A stretch of 37,126 nt of DNA. It comes from Clostridia bacterium. Lineage in GTDB: Bacteria; Bacillota; Clostridia; CAKSNL01; HGM11501. Each line of letters opens with the position of its first letter. Position 1 is the stretch's first letter. Both the position numbers and the translations under genes were made by a program. Location: positions 1-37,126 of the forward strand of contig CAAFWO010000010.1 of the NCBI GenBank assembly GCA_900766735.1. The letters run 5' to 3'. The notes beneath the pieces were generated by a model. The model ran no database searches, was not told where the DNA came from, and saw only the letters and a list, made by a program, of their open reading frames with translations. This document shows positions 15,381-24,374 of this stretch, piece by piece.

Positions 15381-16569
15381 TTAACGTATAGTCCGAGCAG
15401 ACGCGTTTTATCCGTTCCATTGCCTCGCGCGTTTTTTCGTGCGTGCCGAAGCCGGAGAGCCTTATATAGCCCTCTCCGCACGAGCCAAAGCCTTCGCCCG
15501 GGGTCGCGATCACGTTGCACTTTTCCAAAAGGAAGTCGAAAAACTCCCAGCTCTTCATTCCGAACGGGCAGGAAAGCCACACATACGGGCTGTTTTTACC
15601 GCCGTAGTAGGTAAACCCGAGTGAGGAAAACGCTTCCGTCATCATTTTCGTGTTCTCGCGGTAGTAGGCGATGTTTTCCCTTATCTCCTTTTCGCCTTCA
15701 TCGGAAAACACAGCCGCCGCTCCGCGCGAAACGATGTATGAAACGCCGTTAAACTTGGTGGACTGCCGCCTTTTCCAGAGATCCAGTAATCGGACGCTGT
15801 CGCTCGTTAACTCCTTTTTTATCACAGTGTAGCCGCACCGTACTCCGGTGAAGCCCGCCGTTTTGGAGAACGAGCAAAACTCGATAGCGCATCTTTCCGC
15901 GCCCGGAATCAAAAATATGCTCCGCGGCGAATCGTCCGTTATGAACATTTCATATGCCGCGTCGTAAAAGATCACCGCGCCGGTCGCAAGCGCGAAATCC
16001 ACCCATTTTTTGAGCGAGTCGTAATCATACGCCGCTCCCGTCGGGTTATTCGGAGAGCAAAGATAGATTATATCGGCTTTCTTCGAACCGTCCGGCATCG
16101 GCAAAAATCCGTTTTCGCCGTTTGCCTCGGAGAAGATGACCTTGTGGCCGGCCATTATGTTCGTGTCGAGGTAGACAGGATAAACAGGGTCGGGAATCAG
16201 GACGGTGACGTCGTCCGAAAAAATGTCTAAAATGTTTGCGACGTCCTCCTTCGCTCCGCTGGTCGCGACGATCTCGTCGGTATAAACTTTAACACCAATC
16301 TTTTCATAGTGACTTTTTATCGCGGAAAGCAGAAAATCCTCGCCGAAGCTTTCGGGGTAGCCGTGAAACGTCTCCTTCTTTCCCATTTCTGAGACCGCCT
16401 CGCCCATCGCTTTTACGGCGCATTCGGGAAGCGGAAGCGTGACGTCGCCGATCCCCATTTTGATGATGTCCGCCTCGGGGTGCTCGTTTTTATAGTCAGC
16501 CGCCTTTTTCGCGATCGTTTTGAAAAGATAGGAATTTTCAAGCTCCAGATAGTGTTTGTTGATCTTCAT
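15376..16569 (-). CDS. dapL: LL-diaminopimelate aminotransferase
   Basis: A 397-aa PLP enzyme that converts tetrahydrodipicolinate directly to LL-diaminopimelate with glutamate as amino donor, for lysine and cell-wall synthesis. Family signatures are the MKINxxYLxLxxSYLF start, GIGDVTLPLP near 40-50, CSPNNPTGA near 171, and the PLP lysine in FSKTAGFTG (K236). The ATG at 16569 has GGAGG 7 nt upstream; a TTG two codons earlier is not needed. The start overlaps the dapF stop as ATGA. It is the last gene of the glnN-amt-asnB-dapF-dapL run, linking glutamate supply with lysine and peptidoglycan precursors. Confidence 0.93.
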   Translation of the reverse strand: MKINKHYLELENSYLFKTIAKKAADYKNEHPEADIIKMGIGDVTLPLPECAVKAMGEAVSEMGKKETFHGYPESFGEDFLLSAIKSHYEKIGVKVYTDEIVATSGAKEDVANILDIFSDDVTVLIPDPVYPVYLDTNIMAGHKVIFSEANGENGFLPMPDGSKKADIIYLCSPNNPTGAAYDYDSLKKWVDFALATGAVIFYDAAYEMFITDDSPRSIFLIPGAERCAIEFCSFSKTAGFTGVRCGYTVIKKELTSDSVRLLDLWKRRQSTKFNGVSYIVSRGAAAVFSDEGEKEIRENIAYYRENTKMMTEAFSSLGFTYYGGKNSPYVWLSCPFGMKSWEFFDFLLEKCNVIATPGEGFGSCGEGYIRLSGFGTHEKTREAMERIKRVCSDYTLK

Positions 16570-17411
16570 ATGCAAACCTCCCCGGTGAACGCCGTCACGG
16601 CGCCGCCCGTCAATAAAACTCTTTCGGGTGTGTAGTTTATGATAAGCTCGCCGCCCGGAAGTATCACCTTTAAGTCCTTTCTTTCATCTGCAATGCCCAT
16701 TTTAACAGCCGCCGAGCCGACGGCGCACGCACCCGTTCCGCAGGCGAGCGTTTCGCCGCTCCCGCGCTCCCACACGCGCATCTTAAAAGTGTCGGGCGAG
16801 ATCACTTTGACAAACTCGGTGTTGACCCCTTCCGGGAACGCCGGGTTCTTTTCAAATTTCGGGCCGATCTTTTCAATGTCAAACCCGTCTATGTCAAAAT
16901 CATCGTCCATAAAGATGACCGCGTGGGGATTGCCCATGCTGACAGGGATAACTTTATATTCACAGTTATCAATATATAAACTTTTCTGTACGCCGCCGTC
17001 TTCAAAAAGCGTCGGGATTTTTGCGCAGCCAAATTCGGCCTTTCCCATATCGACCGTTCCGCCCGTTACGACTTCGTTTTCTTTTTTAAGCTCAATCTTT
17101 TTAACGCCCGAAAGCGTTTCGATGTTTATCACATCCTTATCGGGCAGAAAGTTGTCGTGCACGAACTTTGCCGTGCAGCGAACGCCGTTTCCGCACATTT
17201 TGCCCTCGCTCCCGTCCGCGTTATACATATGCATGAAGGCGTCCGCCTTATCAGAAGGTCCGATGATGATGACTCCGTCGCCCCCGACGGAAAAATGCCT
17301 GTCGGAGAGTTTTTTTGAAAGCTCTCCGGGGCTCTTTATATCATATCGAAATCCGTCAATGTATATATAATCGTTTCCGCAGCCGTGCATTTTGGTGAAA
17401 CCAAGCTTCAT
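16566..17411 (-). CDS. dapF: Diaminopimelate epimerase
   Basis: A 281-aa cytosolic enzyme that converts LL- to meso-diaminopimelate with two catalytic cysteines and no cofactor. Both are present: C73 in MCGNGVRC and C224 in ACGTGACA. The N-terminal TKMHGCGNDY motif is typical. Length is normal. It starts 4 nt after the asnB stop and overlaps dapL by 4 nt, so the DAP branch is translated as a unit with asnB. Confidence 0.96.
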   Translation of the reverse strand: MKLGFTKMHGCGNDYIYIDGFRYDIKSPGELSKKLSDRHFSVGGDGVIIIGPSDKADAFMHMYNADGSEGKMCGNGVRCTAKFVHDNFLPDKDVINIETLSGVKKIELKKENEVVTGGTVDMGKAEFGCAKIPTLFEDGGVQKSLYIDNCEYKVIPVSMGNPHAVIFMDDDFDIDGFDIEKIGPKFEKNPAFPEGVNTEFVKVISPDTFKMRVWERGSGETLACGTGACAVGSAAVKMGIADERKDLKVILPGGELIINYTPERVLLTGGAVTAFTGEVCI

Positions 17412-17414
17412 ATA

Positions 17415-18995
17415 TCACACCCCGCTTGCTCCGTAGTTGGACAAAACTCTTGCCGAGGGGTCGTTAACGTTGCACCCCTCCCAGGACTTGTTCGGCATCC
17501 AGAAATCCGCCACCATTTCGGCGTTGCCCGGATAATACTCCTCGAATATCTCGCGGTATAAGAGCGATTCCTTTGTAAAAGGCGTCGCGAAAGTATATTT
17601 TTTTATTCGCTCGGAAAATTCAAGGTCCGTATAATACTTATTCGCATATTCCTTAAGATAGTCCACCATCGAGTGTCCGACCGCGTCCGAGAACGCCGCC
17701 TTCTCACGCATTAATATGTCCTCGGGCAGATAGTCGCCGATGAACGCGCGGCGAAGAAGATATTTGCCCTTGCCGTAGACATTCATTTTTTTCGCCGGAT
17801 CGATCGCCATAACATAGCTTACAAAGTCAAGGTCGCCGAACGGCACTCTCGCCTCGAGCGAGTTAACGGAGATGCACCTGTCGGCGCGAAGAACGTCATA
17901 CATATGAAGCTCTCTTATTCTCTTTTCCGACTCCTTCTGAAATTCCTCGGGCGAGGGCGCAAAATCGGTGTATTTATAGCCGAAAAGCTCATCCGATATT
18001 TCGCCTGTCAAAAGCACGCGTATGTCGGTGTTTTTGTGTATCCATTTGCAAAGGAGATACATTCCCATGCTTGCGCGGATTGTCGTGATGTCATACGTTC
18101 CCAAGATCTTTATGACCTCGGGGAGGCTGTCTATGACCTCTTTTTTCGTCATGATGACCTCGGTGTGGTCGCTCCCTATGTAGTCCGCGACCTCGCGCGC
18201 GTATTTTAAGTCGATCGCGTCGCCCTCCATACCGATGGCAAAGGTCTTTATCGGCTCTTTGCTCTTTTTCGCCGCGACAGCGCAGACGAGCGACGAGTCA
18301 AGGCCGCCGGAGAGCAAAAAGCCGACCTTTGCGTCCGCCAAAAGCCTTTTTTCGATGCCCTTGACGAGCAGTTCTTTAATGTTTTTGCAGATTTCGTCAA
18401 TATCGTCCGTGATGACGCTCTCCACCTTCGTCATATCGCGGTAGCAGATGAATTTACCGTCCTCATAGTAATGCCCCGGAGGGAACGGCATTATCTTCTT
18501 GCAAAGCGGAACGAGGTTTTTGGGCTCGGACGCTAATATGATCGCGCCGTCCTCGTCATAGCCGTAGTAGAGCGGACGGATACCGATCGGATCGCGCGCG
18601 GCGATGAACTTTTTCTTTTTGCCGTCATAAATTATGAGTGCAAACTCCGCGTCGAGCATTTTGAACATTTCCGTTCCGTATTCGTTATATAACGGAAGCA
18701 ATATCTCGCAGTCGGAGTTGCTTTTAAATGTATAGCCCTTCTTTTTTAATGCTTCTTTGATCTGGCCGAACCCATAGATCTCTCCGTTGCAGACAACGTA
18801 TGAACCGTCAAGACAAAAAGGCTGCATACCCTCGGGGGTAAGACCCATTATTGCAAGACGGTGAAAGCCCAAAAGTCCGTTCCCTGTATTGACTGTCCGT
18901 GAATCGTCCGGACCTCTTGATACAGTTTTTTCAAAACCTTTGTTGAACTTAGAAAGTCCGCACTTTCCGCTGCAGTAACCCATTATTGAACACAT
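17415..18995 (-). CDS. asnB: Asparagine synthetase B (glutamine-hydrolysing)
   Basis: A 526-aa cytosolic enzyme that makes asparagine from aspartate, ATP and glutamine. The N-terminal class II amidotransferase domain starts with the catalytic Cys at position 2 (MCSIMGY) and has RGPDD at 27-31 and CNGEIYG near 69. The synthetase domain has the PP-loop SGGLDSS at about 229 and EISDELFGYKY near 330. Length fits the bacterial AsnB group. The ribosome site AAGGGGAAG precedes the ATG. It sits between amt and dapF on the same strand, with a 62-nt gap to amt that holds a GC-rich hairpin, so its level may be set partly below the upstream genes. Confidence 0.93.
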   Translation of the reverse strand: MCSIMGYCSGKCGLSKFNKGFEKTVSRGPDDSRTVNTGNGLLGFHRLAIMGLTPEGMQPFCLDGSYVVCNGEIYGFGQIKEALKKKGYTFKSNSDCEILLPLYNEYGTEMFKMLDAEFALIIYDGKKKKFIAARDPIGIRPLYYGYDEDGAIILASEPKNLVPLCKKIMPFPPGHYYEDGKFICYRDMTKVESVITDDIDEICKNIKELLVKGIEKRLLADAKVGFLLSGGLDSSLVCAVAAKKSKEPIKTFAIGMEGDAIDLKYAREVADYIGSDHTEVIMTKKEVIDSLPEVIKILGTYDITTIRASMGMYLLCKWIHKNTDIRVLLTGEISDELFGYKYTDFAPSPEEFQKESEKRIRELHMYDVLRADRCISVNSLEARVPFGDLDFVSYVMAIDPAKKMNVYGKGKYLLRRAFIGDYLPEDILMREKAAFSDAVGHSMVDYLKEYANKYYTDLEFSERIKKYTFATPFTKESLLYREIFEEYYPGNAEMVADFWMPNKSWEGCNVNDPSARVLSNYGASGV

Positions 18996-19025
18996 CTGAA
19001 TCTTCCCCTTCTTAAGTATCGTTTA

Positions 19026-19051
19026 GCCGGGACGGATCGCTCCGCCCCGGC
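19026..19051 (-). terminator. GC-rich hairpin between amt and asnB (possible attenuating or processing site)
   Basis: GCCGGGACGGA and TCCGCCCCGGC (19026-19051) form a stable stem with an internal mismatch, but no T-tract follows in the direction of transcription (TAAACG). It may weaken read-through or protect a processed mRNA end rather than stop transcription fully. Confidence 0.45.
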
Positions 19052-19057
19052 ACTTTA

Positions 19058-20815
19058 TTATTCTACGTCCTGAAGAGCGTCGTAACCCTCTTCGCCCGTT
19101 CTTACTTTTATTACGTTTTCAACATCGTAAACGAAGATCTTGCCGTCGCCGATGTGGCCTGTGTAGAGCACCTTCTTGGCTGTCTCTATCACGCTTCTTA
19201 CGGGAACCTTGCTTACAACGATGTCAACCTGAACCTTCGGAAGGAGGTTCGTTTCGATCGCGACACCTCTGTAATATTCGGGCTTGCCCTTCTGAACGCC
19301 GCAGCCCATAACGTGAGACACCGTCATACCGGTGATTCCGATGGAGGTCATCGCCTCTTTAAGCTTCTCAAGGCGTGCCTCCTTGCAGATGATCTCAACC
19401 TTTGTCATCTTTGCTCCGTCTGCAGGCTCTTTTGCCGGTGCTTTCGTAACCTCGACCGCTACCGACTCGGGAACTGTGCCCGTTACCTCGACAGGCTCGG
19501 AATCGGTGATATATTCCGGAAGCATTGCGATGCCGGCATATGCGCTTGCAAGGCCGTGCTCCGTCGCGTCAAGACCGGTGATCTCCTCCTCTTTGGAAAC
19601 TCTCAAGCCGACCGTGTGCTTTATAATAGTGAACGCGATCCAGATCGTTACCGCCGTCCATGCGATTATGGAGAACATTCCGAGCAGCTGTGTGCCCAAA
19701 AGCTTGAATCCGCCGCCGTAGAAAAGGCCTGCGCCGCAGATCTGGTTAGCTCCGAAAGATACTCCGTCGCCGAAGCCTCTTTCAAAGCCGGGAGCTGTGG
19801 GCGTTGCGAAAAGTCCGACTGCGATAGTTCCCCAGATACCGTTTAAGCAGTGAACCGCAACCGCACCGACGGGATCATCAATATGAAGCTTATAGTCCAA
19901 AAGCCAAACGCCGAATACTACCAAGACACCGGCAACCGCGCCGATTACCGTTGCGCCGAGCGCGTCCGTCACGTCGCATCCTGCGGTTATCGCGACAAGG
20001 CCGGCGAGCGATGCGTTAAGGCACATCGAAACATCGGGCTTACCGTATTTTACCCATGTGAATATCATACATACGACCGTTGCGACCGCGGGAGCGACCG
20101 TCGTTGTCAAAAAGATCGAGCCGAGCTCCGGAACGCTCTGTGCCGCCGCGCCGTTAAAGCCGTACCAGCCGAGCCAGAGGATGAACACACCCAAGCAGCC
20201 GATCGTTAAGTTGTGGCCGGGAAATGCGTTTACTTTGGTAACTTTTCCCGATTTATCCTTGATGAATTTGCCGATTCTCGGGCCGAGCATTGCCGCACCG
20301 ACGAAGGCGCACACACCTCCGACCATATGTATACAGGTGGAGCCGGCAAAATCGTGGAATCCGATTTTGGAAAGCCAGCCGCCGCCCCATACCCAGTGCG
20401 CCTCAACGGGATAGATCAATGCCGAAATAACGCCCGAGTATATACAGTAGGAAAGGAATTTCGTTCTTTCTGCCATCGTGCCGGAAACGATCGTTGCCGC
20501 CGTCGCGCAGAATATCAGGTTGAACACGAAGTTTGACCAGTCAAAGCTTTCATACGCCGTGAAAATGTCAAATCCGGGTTTTCCGATGATTCCTACAAGG
20601 TCCTCGCCCAAGAGGAGCCCGAAGCCGACCAGTATGAACATTATAGTTCCGATACAGAAGTCCATTAAGTTCTTCATCAGAATGTTGCCGGCGTTTTTCG
20701 CCCTCGTGAAGCCGGTTTCAACCATTGCGAATCCGGCCTGCATGAAGAATACCAGCGCCGCGACGATCAGAAATCAGACCGCATATATTTCAGAATGTAC
20801 ACTTGTTATATCCAT
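19058..20815 (-). pseudogene. amt: Ammonium transporter fused to a PII signalling domain, with an in-frame TGA at codon 14
   Basis: The gene from ATG 20815 (GGAGATG upstream) encodes 585 residues: an Amt channel (about 1-430, with QAGFAMVETGFTRAKN and VEAHWVWGGGW), an acidic Ala/Pro linker of about 40 residues, and a complete PII (GlnB) domain (about 478-585) with T-loop YYRGVAIET, B-loop TGHIGDGKIFV and C-loop KVRTGEEG. Amt passes ammonia; PII senses 2-oxoglutarate and ATP/ADP and here should gate its own channel. Codon 14 is TGA (20774-20776) inside VxFLIVAALVFF, where the family has Trp (TGG). TGA is used as a stop by asnB and dapF here, so it is not a general Trp codon. An internal ATG at 20743 lacks a ribosome site and would cut the first helix. 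The change is either a real nonsense mutation or a base error. Confidence 0.88.
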
Positions 20816-20835
20816 AATTCACATCTCCTCATTTT

Positions 20836-22929
20836 TTATCTCACGCCGAAAAGCAGGTCGCCGTATGTCGGGAACGGCCAATACTTTTCGCCTACTAATG
20901 TCTCCGCCTCGTCTGCTGCAACTCTTAAGATCGCCATCTTGGGGATCAGGCTGTCGCGGACGAAGTTTGCCTCTTCTCCGATCCCGGTAATATCGGAAAG
21001 CTTAACGACCGTCTTTTCAAGCTCGTTTGCCCTGTCATAGATAATGTCGGTGAGCGACGAGAGCTTTTCTATAAGCTCCTTTTCATATGTCGCCGATACC
21101 GTGATGCCAACCGCGCTCTTGTTCTTTAAGGCCTTTAAGAGCTCGCTCACATAGCTTTCGATTGCGGGAAGTATCTCCTTCTTTGCCATATCGACCATCG
21201 TGAGCGCCTCGATGTTGACGGTCTTCACATAATTTTCAAGCATAATCTCATAACGCGACTCGATCTCTGCCTTTGTAAATATCTTCTGATGCATAAGCAT
21301 CTCAACATTCTTTTTGTCAAGTAGCTTGGGCATTGCGTCCGCCGTGGTCTTGAGGTTCGAAAGCCCTCTCTTTTCGGCCTCCGCCATCCACTCGTCGCCA
21401 TATCCGTTGCCGTTGAAGATGATTCTCTCGTGAGCCTTGACGGTCTCTTTTATGAGTGCGTGAAGCTCCGAATCAAAGTCCTCGGCTTTTTCGAGTCTGT
21501 CCGCAAAGCCTTCAAGCGTCTCGGCAACCGCGCCGTTTAACATAATGTTCGCGCAGGCGATGGAGTTAGACGAGCCGAGCATTCTGAACTCGAACTTGTT
21601 TCCGGTGAACGCAAATGGTGATGTTCTGTTTCTGTCCGTGTTGTCCTTCTTAAATACGGGAAGAACGTCGACTCCCAGTTTCATCTTTGCTTTCTTGCCG
21701 CCCTCATATGCCTCGTCGTTCTCGATAGCGTTAAGCACATCGGTAAGCTCGTCGCCCAGGAATATCGAGATGACTGCCGGGGGCGCCTCGTTCGCTCCGA
21801 GTCTGTGGTCGTTTCCGGCCGTCGCAACGGAAAGCCTTAAAAGATCCTGATAATCGTCGACCGACTTGATTACCGCAACTAAGAACAAAAGGAACTGTGC
21901 GTTTTCATAGGGTGTGTCGCCGGGCGTCAAAAGGTTAACGCCCGTGTCCGTCGCGATCGACCAGTTGTTGTGCTTGCCCGAGCCGTTGACGCCGGCGAAG
22001 GGTTTTTCGTGAAGCAGGCACACAAGGCCGTGACGGCGTGCAACCTTCTGCATTATTTCCATTGTGAGCTGGTTATGGTCTGTCGCAATGTTCGTTGTCG
22101 AATAGATGGGAGCAAGCTCGTGCTGTGCGGGTGCGACCTCGTTATGCTCCGTCTTTGCGAGGATTCCGAGCTTCCAGAGCTCCGTGTTTAACTCCTCCAT
22201 AAATTCGGCGACTCTCGGCTTGATGATTCCGAAGTAGTGATCCTCCATCTCCTGTCCCTTAGGAGGCTTTGCACCGAAAAGTGTGCGGCCCGTGAAGATC
22301 AGGTCTTTTCTCTTGTCATACATTTCCTTATCTATAAGGAAGTATTCCTGCTCGGGACCGACCGAGGTTCTTACCATATGTACCGTGTCGTTTCCGAAAA
22401 GCTTCAATATTCTGAGCGCCTGCTTGTTTAATGCCTCCATCGAGCGCAGAAGCGGAGTCTTTTTATCGAGCGCCTCGCCTGTGTATGAGCAAAACGCTGT
22501 GGGAATGCAAAGCGTTTTATCCTTTATGAACGCATAGCTCGTGGGATCCCATGCCGTGTAGCCTCTCGCCTCGCAGGTGGCTCTGAGTCCGCCTGAGGGA
22601 AAGCTTGAAGCATCCGGCTCGCCCTTGATGAGTTCCTTGCCCGAAAATTCCATTATCACGCCGCCGTCCGGTGCCGGAGTAATGAAGCTGTCGTGCTTTT
22701 CCGCCGTCGTTCCCGTCATCGGCTGGAACCAGTGGGTGTAATGTGTTGCTCCCTTTTCGGTCGCCCAGTCCTTCATTGCGTCGGCAACGGCATTTGCAAG
22801 ATTAATGTCGAGCTCGTGACCTTCTTCGATCGTCTTCTTAAGCGAATTATAAACCTTCGCCGAAAGACGGGCCTTCATCTCTCTGTCATTAAAAACGTTC
22901 GTTCCGAAATATTCCTGTACCGTTACCAT
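20836..22929 (-). CDS. glnN: Glutamine synthetase type III
   Basis: A 697-aa cytosolic enzyme that makes glutamine from glutamate, ammonia and ATP. Its size and the N-terminal VTVQEYFGTNVFND are those of GS-III (about 700 residues), not of the 440-470-residue type I. Visible motifs are GPEQEYFLID (about 190), NEVAPAQHELAPIY (about 255), KPFAGVNGSGKHNNWS (about 315) and NRTSPFAFTGNKFEFR (about 430). GAGAGG lies 10 nt upstream of the ATG at 22929. It is the first gene of the leftward nitrogen operon; amt follows by 20 nt. A promoter and a leader terminator lie upstream, pointing to control by antitermination. Confidence 0.96.
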   Translation of the reverse strand: MVTVQEYFGTNVFNDREMKARLSAKVYNSLKKTIEEGHELDINLANAVADAMKDWATEKGATHYTHWFQPMTGTTAEKHDSFITPAPDGGVIMEFSGKELIKGEPDASSFPSGGLRATCEARGYTAWDPTSYAFIKDKTLCIPTAFCSYTGEALDKKTPLLRSMEALNKQALRILKLFGNDTVHMVRTSVGPEQEYFLIDKEMYDKRKDLIFTGRTLFGAKPPKGQEMEDHYFGIIKPRVAEFMEELNTELWKLGILAKTEHNEVAPAQHELAPIYSTTNIATDHNQLTMEIMQKVARRHGLVCLLHEKPFAGVNGSGKHNNWSIATDTGVNLLTPGDTPYENAQFLLFLVAVIKSVDDYQDLLRLSVATAGNDHRLGANEAPPAVISIFLGDELTDVLNAIENDEAYEGGKKAKMKLGVDVLPVFKKDNTDRNRTSPFAFTGNKFEFRMLGSSNSIACANIMLNGAVAETLEGFADRLEKAEDFDSELHALIKETVKAHERIIFNGNGYGDEWMAEAEKRGLSNLKTTADAMPKLLDKKNVEMLMHQKIFTKAEIESRYEIMLENYVKTVNIEALTMVDMAKKEILPAIESYVSELLKALKNKSAVGITVSATYEKELIEKLSSLTDIIYDRANELEKTVVKLSDITGIGEEANFVRDSLIPKMAILRVAADEAETLVGEKYWPFPTYGDLLFGVR

Positions 22930-22952
22930 TTTACCATACCTCTCTTTTCTTA

Positions 22953-22994
22953 AAATAAAAAAAGACAAAGACTCCCATATCGGGCGTCTTTGCC
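22953..22994 (-). terminator. Leader terminator (attenuator) of glnN
   Basis: On the minus strand GGCAAAGAC pairs with GTCTTTGTC (22964-22972 and 22985-22993), with an inner CCC/GGG stem and a small loop, followed by an uninterrupted T-run and TATTTT. It lies between the promoter and the ribosome site and begins only some 6-8 nt after the expected transcript start. It should stop most transcripts unless an antiterminator acts. Confidence 0.8.
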
Positions 22995-23006
22995 TTTGAT
23001 GTTTGC

Positions 23007-23035
23007 ATTTTACACCCTATTTCGTCATTTGTCAA
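23007..23035 (-). promoter_or_regulatory. Promoter of the glnN-amt-asnB-dap operon
   Basis: TTGACA, exactly 17 nt and TAAAAT on the minus strand, 78 nt upstream of the glnN ATG. Confidence 0.8.
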
Positions 23036-23163
23036 TACCTTTTTTAAAATTTTTTTATTTTTATTTTCAGCGGCCTCGCCTTATTTCCAACGCCGTGAAA
23101 AGTGCTACATTATAATGTGAACCATGCCGAAATGCTCATATTGAGGATTTTTTAATTTTTCTA
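23036..23163. other. Intergenic region between the two divergent nitrogen promoters
   Basis: About 130 AT-rich bases without a gene. A short palindrome CATTATAATG lies near 23111-23120, which could be a weak extra -10 element or a protein site. No binding-site consensus is recognised. Confidence 0.4.
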
Positions 23164-23192
23164 TTGACAAAATTCGCCTCAGGTGCTATAAT
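23164..23192 (+). promoter_or_regulatory. Promoter of the glutamate synthase-glnA-ANTAR operon
   Basis: TTGACA, 17 nt and TATAAT, a consensus sigma-A promoter 88 nt upstream of the first gene. Confidence 0.85.
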
Positions 23193-23211
23193 ACCTTTTA
23201 CAGTAAACAAG

Positions 23212-23262
23212 GACGTTTATTAAAGGTGCTTTTGTGCCTTTTAATAAACGTCTTATTTTTTT
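23212..23262 (+). terminator. Leader terminator (attenuator) of the glutamate synthase operon
   Basis: GACGTTTATTAAAGG and CCTTTTAATAAACGTC form a long stem closed by a TTTT loop (23212-23252, one bulged A, two G-T pairs), directly followed by TTATTTTTTT. It begins about 13 nt after the expected transcript start and ends before the GGCGGAGG ribosome site. A terminator this strong ahead of the first gene implies regulated read-through. Confidence 0.85.
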
Positions 23263-23279
23263 GAAAGGCGGAGGTTAAA

Positions 23280-24374
23280 ATGAAGCTTCTGGAAGGTCAG
23301 GTCAGAATACCGTCGGGCTGCGCAATATCGGCGGTCATATCCAAAGAAGGAAAAAAGATGACCGGTGATAAGATAATCGAGAGCATGCGCCCGATGCACG
23401 ACCGTTCGAACGGTCTGGGCGGCGGCTTTGCCGGCTACGGGATCTATCCCGAGTATAAGGACTTTTACGCGCTTCACATTTTCTATAACGACACGGCCGC
23501 GCGCAACGAGTGCGAAAGCTTTTTAAAAGACAGCTTCGAAATCGTGCGCTTTGAGAATATTCCGACCAAAAAGCACAAGCGCATTACAGACGTTCCTTTG
23601 ATATGGCGCTATTTCGTCGCTCCGCTCTCCTCGGTTCTTTCAAGGCTTCAGTTGGACGAAATGGAATACACCGCGCGCATAGTAATGAAGATCAACTCAG
23701 AGATCAAGGGCGCATACGTTTTTTCGAGCGGTAAAAATATGGGTGCGTTCAAGGCCGTCGGCTTTCCCGAGGATGTCGGCGAATTTTACAAGCTGGACGA
23801 ATACGAGGCCTATTCCTGGACGGCCCACGGCAGATACCCGACCAACACACCCGGCTGGTGGGGCGGCGCTCACCCTTTCGGGCTTTTGGACAGAACGATC
23901 GTTCATAACGGTGAAATTTCTTCCTATGACGCGAACAGAAAATACATCGAAATGTTCGGCTACAAGTGCACGCTTCAGACGGATACCGAGGTCATCACCT
24001 ACATCGCGGACTATCTTTTAAGGCGCCAGCACCTGTCGCTCAACGACTTATCGTCGGTCATCGCCGCTCCCTTCTGGTCGACCATCGAGTCGCTTCCCAA
24101 GGAGGAAAAAGAGCACCTCACCTATTTAAGGAAGGTCTTCCCCTCGCTTCTTATCACCGGCCCGTTTTCGATCATATTAGGGTTCACCGGCGGACTTATG
24201 GCGTTAAACGATCGCTTAAAGCTTCGCAGTATGGTGGTCGGCGAGAAGGACGACAAGGTCTATATCGCGAGCGAGGAATCCTCGATCCTTACGATGGAGC
24301 CCTCGGTCACAGATATCTATTCCCCAAGGGGCGGAGAACCCGTTATTGTTAAAGTGAAGGAGGGCGCATATTAA
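23280..24374 (+). CDS. Glutamine amidotransferase subunit of split glutamate synthase (GltB1 type)
   Basis: A 364-aa class II amidotransferase that releases ammonia from glutamine. The nucleophile is Cys14 in PSGCAISAVI, so the first 13 residues must be a propeptide that is cut off to free the Cys amino group, as in glutamate synthases. Other motifs are the WTAHGRYPTNTP loop near 180, HNGEISSYDANR near 212, and QTDTEVI near 234. Start: GGCGGAGG 7 nt before the ATG. Its stop overlaps the next gene as TAATG. In standard glutamate synthase this is the N-terminal domain of one large chain; here it is a separate protein, as in archaeal-type enzymes. Confidence 0.87.
   Translation: MKLLEGQVRIPSGCAISAVISKEGKKMTGDKIIESMRPMHDRSNGLGGGFAGYGIYPEYKDFYALHIFYNDTAARNECESFLKDSFEIVRFENIPTKKHKRITDVPLIWRYFVAPLSSVLSRLQLDEMEYTARIVMKINSEIKGAYVFSSGKNMGAFKAVGFPEDVGEFYKLDEYEAYSWTAHGRYPTNTPGWWGGAHPFGLLDRTIVHNGEISSYDANRKYIEMFGYKCTLQTDTEVITYIADYLLRRQHLSLNDLSSVIAAPFWSTIESLPKEEKEHLTYLRKVFPSLLITGPFSIILGFTGGLMALNDRLKLRSMVVGEKDDKVYIASEESSILTMEPSVTDIYSPRGGEPVIVKVKEGAY

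Noticed and set aside
19058..20815. General TGA-to-Trp recoding
   Set aside because: asnB and dapF end with TGA at expected positions and Trp is coded by TGG throughout, so one TGA is better explained by mutation or error.
23036..23163. Extra promoter or regulator site around CATTATAATG
   Set aside because: The palindrome is short, no fitting -35 box is present, and both operons already have consensus promoters.
22953..23262. Classical two-hairpin ANTAR element or a glutamine riboswitch
   Set aside because: There is too little leader before either terminator for the known architectures, and the expected loop pattern was not found.
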